In this document: in pieces, positions 1 through 5,080 of the stretch
Layout: every line of letters starts with the position of its first letter
Numbering within the stretch: position 1 is the first letter of the stretch
Assembly: GCA_030608765.1 (NCBI GenBank)
Contig: JAUWDN010000013.1
Span: 1 to 11,100, forward strand
Length of the DNA stretch: 11,100 nt
DNA from: Promethearchaeota archaeon
Lineage (GTDB): Archaea > Asgardarchaeota > Lokiarchaeia > Sigynarchaeales > SOKP01
Reading direction: 5' to 3'
Made by a program: the position numbers and the translations under genes
The notes under the pieces: generated by a model
What the model was told of the DNA's origin: nothing
Seen by the model: only the letters and a program-made list of their open reading frames with translations
Database searches by the model: none

Positions 1-432
1 ATATATAAGAATCGCGTCTAAACCAATGTACAATATAGGGATTAAGTTCACAATTATTATGAAGAACCTGATCTTTACTAAAAGTAAGATAAATTCAGTA
101 CTAAAAGCTTCAGAGATAACTGTTAAATTAAAATAGAGATCATAGATTTTTGCGCAAGATAATATTCCAAAAAAGGATCCGAATAAAAAGTAAGCGTCTG
201 ATGTATATGTTGCTTCCTGTCTTAACCATTTTCGGTAAAGAAAGAACGACATAATTCCTAGTATCAAGGCTCTGCAAATTATAGCAACTACGCCTATCCA
301 TAAACCTTCACTACTAAAAATCGTTGTGATTAAAGTAGACCAAAACAATGAAAATAATACGGTAAATATGATCGTTAAACCAAGAATTACGGTAATACTA
401 CTATATAGAAACTTTTTCTTTTTGCTTTCCAT
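1..432 (-). CDS. Multi-pass membrane protein of unknown function (partial, C-terminus beyond window)
   Basis: An open frame runs from an ATG at 432 down to base 1 without a stop, giving 144 visible residues; the C-terminus lies outside the window. The start (MESKKKKFLY) is short and lysine-rich, followed by a long hydrophobic stretch at about residues 9-32. Further hydrophobic segments lie at about 45-64, 76-95 and 115-143, so at least four membrane helices are likely. The positive N-terminus suggests it faces the cytoplasm. I see no catalytic motif, cysteine cluster or recognisable family signature. It is divergent from the longin/roadblock-like gene at 651, with 218 bases between them. The reading frame is supported by its uninterrupted length and coherent hydrophobic pattern, and the opposite strand offers no better gene. 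No function is assigned. Confidence 0.6.
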   Translation of the reverse strand, partial: MESKKKKFLYSSITVILGLTIIFTVLFSLFWSTLITTIFSSEGLWIGVVAIICRALILGIMSFFLYRKWLRQEATYTSDAYFLFGSFFGILSCAKIYDLYFNLTVISEAFSTEFILLLVKIRFFIIIVNLIPILYIGLDAILIY

Positions 433-650
433 TTTTTAATACCTTTTAACTTTAAAGAAGAGATTTCTATTTTACTAAAAAATTAAAATAGTTTATCTAT
501 TCTAAACATTATTTTGGAAAATTCTTTTATAAACCCTCTTTTTTTTTCGTTTAACTTAATTTTAAGAAGAAGGATTTCTATTATTTTAGAAGCGGTTTAG
601 CCTGTAAATAATATTTTTTTAGAAAAAACGGATTTGTTTCAGGGGTTTTT
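433..650. promoter_or_regulatory. Divergent AT-rich intergenic region with an imperfect direct repeat
   Basis: This 218-base region separates the left-edge membrane protein gene (minus) from the longin/roadblock-like gene (plus) and must hold both promoters. Two similar AT-rich blocks lie at about 444-480 and 549-591; both contain an AAGAAG stretch followed by GATTTCTATT. A TATA-like run, TAAATAATATTTTTTT, lies at about 604-619, 32-47 bases before the ATG at 651, which would suit a short leader. I see no strong Shine-Dalgarno sequence for either gene. An antisense open frame starting at 883 reaches into this region but looks like a chance frame. Confidence 0.35.
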
Positions 651-2024
651 ATGGTATACTTTAAAATTAATGGTTTAGGGTATAACTGTGGATATAACGA
701 GGATAAGTGCCCAAAAGAGAAGTTATCTTGTATAGAGTGTATTAAAGCCCGGTTAAAGGAATTAGGGTTCGAGTTCGATTCAACAATAGAGATATATAAA
801 GTAGATTCTATTGAAAAGCAGCTTAAATTAGAAAGGGAAACTATTTGGCAGAAATTTTTGGATGTATTAAATATTAAGCACATAATTATAATAGATAAAG
901 GATCGGGCCTATCCCTGTTAAACTACGCGGTCTCGGGAGTAGATATCGATGCTAATTTGTTGAGTGGTTTTATTCAAGCTAATATAACTTTTTCCGAATC
1001 GGAGGAAGTGTCGAATCAAAATCTCATACCTTCATTTGAATATTATTTTTATGAATTTCAATATAAAAACTTTAACATTATACTCAAGGATGGAGATTAT
1101 GTGCGAGTTTGTTTAATACTCGATCATAAAGCTTCTAATAAACTGAGAAATCATACTTTTCGATTTATAGAAGAATTTGAAAAAGACTTCAAAGATGAGC
1201 TTATTTCTTTTCAAAATACAGGTGCTATTGATTTTAAAAACATGATTAATGAGATTGTAGAGTCGTTTAATATAAGTCTTACGTTTCCAATGACTTTAGC
1301 ACACTCAATTCCCCCTTATGAGTTAGAAAAAGTTAAAAAAAGTTTAATTCAAAATGCAATATACAACCTCGCAAAGGAAATTCTTGCAGTGAAACCTTTC
1401 TTTTTTATTTATAATATGTTTACTCGTCTTAAAAAGATCGTAAATATTGAAGATGAGGTCGTTCTTTATGAAATTCACCACCTTTTAGAAAGACAAGTTA
1501 TCACTCCTACATCTATAGAAGCTATAACAGATACTATAGAATCAGTTCAAGCCATCGATCAAAAAAGAGAAATAAAAACTAGCTCAATATCTTCAATTAT
1601 TATGAGCGATGCCAATATCGATGAGTTGAAGGACCAATTAAAGACAATGGACGAAGGATCAGCACGAAAGTTAATTAAAGAAATAATGAGAAAAGCCAAA
1701 GTGGCAGAAAAAGATTCCACTTATCGAATAACCCTAACTGAGTACAATAAGGCGCTGTTTATAGCTAAAGACTTCATATTCAAAGAAGAAATCAATAAAA
1801 TCTCTCAAAAAATCTTTAATTTAGAACACAAAACCAAGAATATTGAATTAGATTTCAATATCGAAAAAGCAGAAAATGCTGAGAAATACGGTGATTTTAT
1901 TAACAGTATTAACTATTATCAAAAAGCTTTAGAAATTCTTGACGGCTTTAAAATTTATAACATCATTGACCCTAGGCTAAAAAAGTTTAAAAAGAAAATA
2001 TTAAAACTTCGAGAAGAATTTTAA
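651..2024 (+). CDS. Longin/roadblock-like domain protein with N-terminal Cys cluster and TPR-like tail; candidate small-GTPase regulator
   Basis: This 457-residue protein has three recognisable parts. Residues 1-40 carry four cysteines (C13, C20, C27, C30) in a spacing that could bind zinc. Residues about 75-200 resemble the longin/roadblock-like alpha-beta domains common in Asgard archaea: strand IKHIIIIDKGSGLSLL, then helix, then strands YKNFNIILKDGDYVRVCLIL, then an amphipathic helix RFIEEFEKDF. The middle (about 225-300) is helical. The end holds two TPR-like helical hairpins, about 340-376 and 403-432, the latter with the pattern A-x-x-G-x-F-x-x-S-I-x-Y-Y-x-K-A-L. Roadblock and longin folds in other systems act as GTPase regulators or scaffolds (MglB, Ragulator, MON1-CCZ1). 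A small GTPase gene follows 134 bases downstream on the same strand, so a partner or regulator role is a reasonable inference. The ATG at 651 is the first plausible start. The fold call comes from pattern, not alignment; the exact family is uncertain. Confidence 0.6.
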   Translation: MVYFKINGLGYNCGYNEDKCPKEKLSCIECIKARLKELGFEFDSTIEIYKVDSIEKQLKLERETIWQKFLDVLNIKHIIIIDKGSGLSLLNYAVSGVDIDANLLSGFIQANITFSESEEVSNQNLIPSFEYYFYEFQYKNFNIILKDGDYVRVCLILDHKASNKLRNHTFRFIEEFEKDFKDELISFQNTGAIDFKNMINEIVESFNISLTFPMTLAHSIPPYELEKVKKSLIQNAIYNLAKEILAVKPFFFIYNMFTRLKKIVNIEDEVVLYEIHHLLERQVITPTSIEAITDTIESVQAIDQKREIKTSSISSIIMSDANIDELKDQLKTMDEGSARKLIKEIMRKAKVAEKDSTYRITLTEYNKALFIAKDFIFKEEINKISQKIFNLEHKTKNIELDFNIEKAENAEKYGDFINSINYYQKALEILDGFKIYNIIDPRLKKFKKKILKLREEF

Positions 2025-2040
2025 TTCTAACTAATAGACA

Positions 2041-2061
2041 CTTTTATAAGAGATTATAAAG
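2041..2061 (+). terminator. Inverted repeat followed by T6, candidate terminator of the longin/roadblock-like gene
   Basis: CTTTTATAA and TTATAAAG flank a short loop and pair perfectly except for one bulged T, 16 bases after the stop at 2024. A T6 tract follows at 2081-2086 and a second at 2124-2129; both sit in a repeated AACTTTTTTA. Archaeal termination mainly needs the T tract, so these could end the upstream transcript before the GTPase gene. The AT-rich repeat could equally be part of a promoter. Confidence 0.3.
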
Positions 2062-2158
2062 CGTTCAATATACTAAAAACTTTTTTACGTGCTAATATTA
2101 CACAAATTAACTTTAACTAGAACTTTTTTAATCTTTATCTACACAGATATTAGTAATC

Positions 2159-2668
2159 ATGAAAAAAACGGTAAAGGTCATAGTATCTGGAGATGGCGGA
2201 GTAGGAAAAACCTCATTTTTGAATCGCCTTGTTAACGATCGTTTTTTTGATAATAGTAAATTAACCAGAGGCGTAGATTTTTATTCAAAAAACATTTATG
2301 TTAATGGAACTGAATTCAATTTTATAATGTGGGATTTTGCCGGGCAGAACCAGTTCAAAACGCTTTTAAGTGACTTTGTTGAAGGCTCTCTCGCCGCCTT
2401 AATTCTTTTTGATCTAACGAGAATCAATACAATAGAAAATGTTTATGATTGGATAATTACACTTGAAACTTTCGGACATATTCCTATTGTATTGATAGGA
2501 ACTAAAAGTGATTTAGTTAACACTTATGAATACCAAGCTATTGATAATTACATATCAGAAATTAAGCAAGAATATGACAACATAATATCTTATATAAAGA
2601 TATCGTCAAAGACAGGAGAAAATATAATAAAGACTTTTGAAATTTTAATAGAGAATCTATGTCTTTAG
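2159..2668 (+). CDS. Minimal Ras-like small GTPase
   Basis: This 169-residue protein is essentially a bare G domain. All five G motifs are visible: P-loop GDGGVGKT at residues 11-18 followed by Ser19; switch I Thr36 in LTRGVDF; switch II WDFAGQ at 58-63 with the catalytic-type Gln63; TKSD at 115-118 for guanine recognition; and SSK at 149-151. It should bind and hydrolyse GTP as a molecular switch. RGVDF resembles the Rab switch I region, but switch II reads AGQNQF rather than AGQERF, so it is a divergent Asgard Ras-superfamily member, not a clear Rab. The protein ends IENLCL soon after the last helix: there is no hypervariable tail and no CaaX or CC lipidation site, so it is probably soluble or recruited by a partner. 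The longin/roadblock-like gene lies 134 bases upstream on the same strand. The ATG at 2159 begins only nine residues before the P-loop strand ends, as expected for this fold. Confidence 0.93.
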   Translation: MKKTVKVIVSGDGGVGKTSFLNRLVNDRFFDNSKLTRGVDFYSKNIYVNGTEFNFIMWDFAGQNQFKTLLSDFVEGSLAALILFDLTRINTIENVYDWIITLETFGHIPIVLIGTKSDLVNTYEYQAIDNYISEIKQEYDNIISYIKISSKTGENIIKTFEILIENLCL

Positions 2669-2685
2669 TAACAATTGATATAGAA

Positions 2686-2691
2686 TTTTTT
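2686..2691 (+). terminator. T6 tract between convergent GTPase and aminotransferase genes
   Basis: The 24-base gap between the two convergent stop codons contains a run of six T on the plus strand, 17 bases after the GTPase stop. A short poly-T tract is the usual archaeal intrinsic termination signal. No hairpin is seen. The aminotransferase transcript, read the other way, has no comparable T run here. Confidence 0.35.
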
Positions 2692-2692
2692 A

Positions 2693-3718
2693 TTAAACTT
2701 TCTCAATCCATCCAAATTCATCATCAATATCTAACCGCTGAATTCCTGTTAAGAGCTCATATATTTTTCTCGTAAATTCACCTGGTTTACCCTCACTAAA
2801 AACCCTTTTTTTATCGTTAACTACAACAGATTTAATTGGAGTGATAACAGCAGCAGTACCAGCACAAAAAGCTTCAGTACAAGAATCTTCAAACAATTCT
2901 TTGTAGGAAACATCTCTTTCTTCCGTTTTCATTCCTATTTTCTTTGAAGCTAATTCAAGTATTGACTTTCGAGTAATACCTGGTAAAATCGTTCCAGCTA
3001 CCTTTGGGGTCACCAGAGTTCCATTAACCACCGCAAAAAAATTGGCTGCTCCAACCTCGTCTATAAATTCCATATGGACCGCGTCTAGAAATATAACTTG
3101 TTCGAATCCCTTTTCCTTCGCTTCTTTCGCAGGTAACATAGATCCCGCGTAATTACAGCAGGTTTTAGATGCACCAGTTCCGCCAGGGGCAGCCCTTGTA
3201 TATTTTTTTGTTATTTCTAAATCTATACCCTGAAAACCTTCTGGAAAATAGGGTCCTACTGGAACCGTGAATATTAGTAGTTTGTAATCTTTAGCGGGTT
3301 TTACTCCAACTATGGAGCCCGTTCCAATCATTAATGGGCGTATATAGAGTGCTCCATCACTATCATAAGGGGGTATATAATCCTCGTTAGCTCTCACAAC
3401 TTCCTTTACAGCAGAAACAAAATCATTCTCATCGTAATTAGGCATTAAAATTCTGTCGGCACTATTGTTGAACCTTTTTGCGTTTTCTTTAGGTCTAAAA
3501 AGAACAATCTCTCCATTTCTAGTTCTTAAAGCCTTCATGCCCTCGAAAATTCCCTGTCCATAGTTTAATATGCAAGCAGCGGGTGAAATTTCAAAATTAC
3601 CGAAAGGCATTAATTTTCCTTTATCCCATTTGCCATCTTCGTAATTTGAAACAAACATTTCTTTTGTTTCGATAAAATCGAAACCTAGAGAATAATAATC
3701 TATATCTTTAGCATCCAT
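2693..3718 (-). CDS. ilvE: Branched-chain amino acid aminotransferase (PLP fold type IV)
   Basis: The enzyme transfers amino groups between leucine, isoleucine or valine and 2-oxoglutarate, so it interconverts valine and 2-oxoisovalerate. Signatures of the family are visible: LNYGQGIFEGMKALR near the N-terminus, RPLMIGTG, the GGTGASK segment with the PLP-binding lysine (about residue 185 from the ATG at 3718), NYAGSMLPA, IDEVGAANFF with the conserved Glu, and TILPGITRKSILEL for the cofactor phosphate. The GGTGxxK form resembles the plant/bacterial type rather than E. coli IlvE. Two cysteines follow the lysine (KTCCNY) where GGNY or similar is more usual. The frame is also open upstream to a TTG at 3727, but the ATG at 3718 gives a normal 341-residue enzyme and is preferred. 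It is divergent from panB, whose substrate is its 2-oxoisovalerate product, which supports a shared role in coenzyme A precursor supply. D-amino acid or aminodeoxychorismate class IV relatives are less likely given the length and motifs. Confidence 0.92.
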   Translation of the reverse strand: MDAKDIDYYSLGFDFIETKEMFVSNYEDGKWDKGKLMPFGNFEISPAACILNYGQGIFEGMKALRTRNGEIVLFRPKENAKRFNNSADRILMPNYDENDFVSAVKEVVRANEDYIPPYDSDGALYIRPLMIGTGSIVGVKPAKDYKLLIFTVPVGPYFPEGFQGIDLEITKKYTRAAPGGTGASKTCCNYAGSMLPAKEAKEKGFEQVIFLDAVHMEFIDEVGAANFFAVVNGTLVTPKVAGTILPGITRKSILELASKKIGMKTEERDVSYKELFEDSCTEAFCAGTAAVITPIKSVVVNDKKRVFSEGKPGEFTRKIYELLTGIQRLDIDDEFGWIEKV

Positions 3719-3748
3719 AAATATCAAACTTTTGTGTGTTTTATCAGA

Positions 3749-3758
3749 TTTATTTAAT
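3749..3758 (-). promoter_or_regulatory. Candidate TATA box for the aminotransferase gene, inside a 9-bp inverted repeat
   Basis: Read on the minus strand, ATTAAATAAA lies 31-40 bases before the ATG at 3718, suiting a TATA box with a leader of roughly ten bases. TTATTTAAT at 3750-3758 pairs exactly with ATTAAATAA at 3768-3776. A symmetrical repeat over a TATA box could be an operator, but AT-rich DNA gives such repeats by chance. Confidence 0.35.
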
Positions 3759-3853
3759 GAATAGTTTATTAAATAATCTTATTGATTATTTAGGAATGTT
3801 TTACAAACTAGTTTCACCTAACCTTAGATGGAATCAATATTTACCAATGTTTT

Positions 3854-3865
3854 ATCGATATCGAT
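3854..3865. promoter_or_regulatory. Perfect 12-bp palindrome ATCGATATCGAT, candidate operator
   Basis: This twofold-symmetric site lies in the divergent region between the aminotransferase gene and panB, 24 bases upstream of the best panB TATA box. Dimeric helix-turn-helix regulators of the Lrp type bind palindromic sites in such places. It stands out from the surrounding A/T runs because it contains two CG steps. No regulator is encoded nearby, so the role is inference. Confidence 0.3.
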
Positions 3866-3889
3866 TTTTTCAAAGCCTATTATTTTATT

Positions 3890-3899
3890 TTTATAAATA
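3890..3899 (+). promoter_or_regulatory. Candidate TATA box for panB
   Basis: TTTATAAATA matches the archaeal TATA consensus well and sits 39-48 bases before the panB ATG. Transcription would start near 3922, giving a leader of about 16 bases. No Shine-Dalgarno motif is visible in that leader. Confidence 0.45.
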
Positions 3900-3937
3900 A
3901 ACAAAAGATTTTTCTAAATTATAGAGTTACTTCATAT

Positions 3938-4813
3938 ATGGCGCTTCAAAAAATGACTGCCAAAAAAATCATTGAGAAAAAAAAGCGTGGTGAAAAAATC
4001 GTAACTATTACCTCCTACGATTATTCATTTGCTAAAATCGTCGATGATTGTGGGATAGACTTAATTCTCGTAGGTGATTCCCTCTCCATGGTGGTTCTTG
4101 GATATAAAAATACTTTATCTGTTACGATGGACGAAATGGTTCACCATACTAAAGCAGTGGCGCGCGGGGTGTCAAATTCTATGGTAGTTGCTGACATGCC
4201 CTTTTTATCATATAAAATTGATATCAAAGAAGCAGTAAAAAACGCTGGAAGGTTTATTCAAGAAGGTGGGGCAGAAGCTGTGAAAGTTGAGGGTGGAGCT
4301 AAAATTTGTACAACGATAAAAGCTATAATCGATGCAGATATACAAGTAATGGGGCACATAGGGCTAACTCCTCAAGCAATATATGAATTTGGAGGTTTTT
4401 TAGTACAAGGAAAAACCGTAGAGACCGCCAAAAAGTTAATTGTTGATGCTAAGAAATTAGAAGAAACAGGAGTGTTTTCAATTGTGCTTGAGAGCATTCC
4501 CTGGCAAATTGCAAAATTAATAACAAAATCGGTAGACATCCCTACCATTGGTATTGGTGCTGGATCGCATTGCGATGGTCAAATACTAGTTATAAACGAT
4601 ATGTTGGGGCTTTTTACAGATTTTAAACCGAAGTTTCTCAAATATTTTGGGGAAATTGGTAGTTCCGTTCGAAAGGCTATAAATAGCTATAAAAACGAAG
4701 TAGAAAAAGGATTGTATCCCGATACAGAACACTCCTACGAATTTCCAAAAGAGGACTTGAATAAGATAGAAAGTTGGTTTGAAAGTGTTGAAAAAGAAAA
4801 AGAAAAAAAGTAA
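3938..4813 (+). CDS. panB: 3-methyl-2-oxobutanoate hydroxymethyltransferase (ketopantoate hydroxymethyltransferase)
   Basis: PanB uses methylene-tetrahydrofolate or a related pterin to hydroxymethylate 2-oxoisovalerate to ketopantoate, the first committed step toward pantoate and coenzyme A. The 291-residue protein shows the full TIM-barrel signature set: [29 protein letters not shown] with the metal ligand Asp47, VADMPF with Asp86, VKVEGG with Glu118, [15 protein letters not shown] with the catalytic-type Glu185, and [20 protein letters not shown]. All expected metal and catalytic residues are present. The length is slightly above the usual 260-280 because of a charged C-terminal tail ending EKEKEKK. 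The ATG at 3938 is followed closely by the first family motif, so the start is secure. It is divergent from the branched-chain aminotransferase gene and lies 3 kb from an MfnA-like decarboxylase, both of which can feed the same pathway. Confidence 0.97.
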   Translation: MALQKMTAKKIIEKKKRGEKIVTITSYDYSFAKIVDDCGIDLILVGDSLSMVVLGYKNTLSVTMDEMVHHTKAVARGVSNSMVVADMPFLSYKIDIKEAVKNAGRFIQEGGAEAVKVEGGAKICTTIKAIIDADIQVMGHIGLTPQAIYEFGGFLVQGKTVETAKKLIVDAKKLEETGVFSIVLESIPWQIAKLITKSVDIPTIGIGAGSHCDGQILVINDMLGLFTDFKPKFLKYFGEIGSSVRKAINSYKNEVEKGLYPDTEHSYEFPKEDLNKIESWFESVEKEKEKK

Positions 4814-4877
4814 GCACAAGGTTTTGATAACTTAGCAACTTAGTAAAATGGATATAAAGTTGTTAAAGGAGATTTAA

Positions 4878-4943
4878 ATGATTTTTTTTCAAGCAATTGG
4901 ATATATCCTCAAAATATATTCAAAGTACCTTTTCAGTAAATAA
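4878..4943 (+). CDS. Possible 21-residue micro-ORF with a strong Shine-Dalgarno sequence
   Basis: AAAGGAGAT at 4865-4873 is the best Shine-Dalgarno match in the window and sits six bases before an ATG that opens a 21-codon frame (starting MIFFQAIGYILKIY). The product would be a short hydrophobic, aromatic-rich peptide. A ten-codon frame starting at 4848 (MDIKLLKEI) overlaps the Shine-Dalgarno sequence. Against a real gene, the FF codons come from a T8 run that is equally well explained as the panB terminator. The frame is short enough to occur by chance. Confidence 0.2.
   Translation: MIFFQAIGYILKIYSKYLFSK
4882..4889 (+). terminator. T8 tract, candidate panB terminator
   Basis: A run of eight T lies 69 bases after the panB stop codon. 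It is the longest plus-strand T run between panB and the next gene and fits archaeal poly-T termination. It overlaps a possible micro-ORF, so the two readings compete. Confidence 0.4.
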
Positions 4944-5007
4944 GAAGAATTTAGAGAATAAGATGTAAATTATCCAAAAGTATAATTAAATAAATTTTTA
5001 TTAATAA

Positions 5008-5019
5008 TTATAATATAAG
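5008..5019 (+). promoter_or_regulatory. Candidate TATA box for the Rab-like GTPase gene
   Basis: TTATAATATAAG lies 62-73 bases before the ATG at 5081, which would put the transcript start near 5040 and give a leader of about 40 bases. The region is very AT-rich and other TATA-like sites are possible, so placement is approximate. Confidence 0.3.
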
Positions 5020-5065
5020 AACTTTGTTTAATGTTTTAAATTTAGAAATAAAGACGGAATAAATT

Positions 5066-5073
5066 AAAGGAAG
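5066..5073 (+). promoter_or_regulatory. Purine-rich ribosome binding site of the Rab-like GTPase gene
   Basis: AAAGGAAG ends seven bases before the ATG. It is a partial Shine-Dalgarno match and supports ATG 5081 as the start. Most other genes here lack such a site. Confidence 0.4.
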
Positions 5074-5080
5074 TTTTAAA

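Noticed and set aside
581..883. 100-codon minus-strand open frame
   Set aside because: Antisense to the start of the longin/roadblock-like gene. It has no recognisable domain, while the plus-strand frame has coherent domain structure.
3719..3727. Upstream TTG start for the aminotransferase
   Set aside because: TTG would add only three residues. The ATG at 3718 gives the usual N-terminus and a better distance to the TATA-like site.
4586..4819. 77-codon minus-strand frame at the panB end
   Set aside because: Antisense to a well-conserved panB. Its phenylalanine run simply mirrors the AAA/GAA codons of the panB tail.
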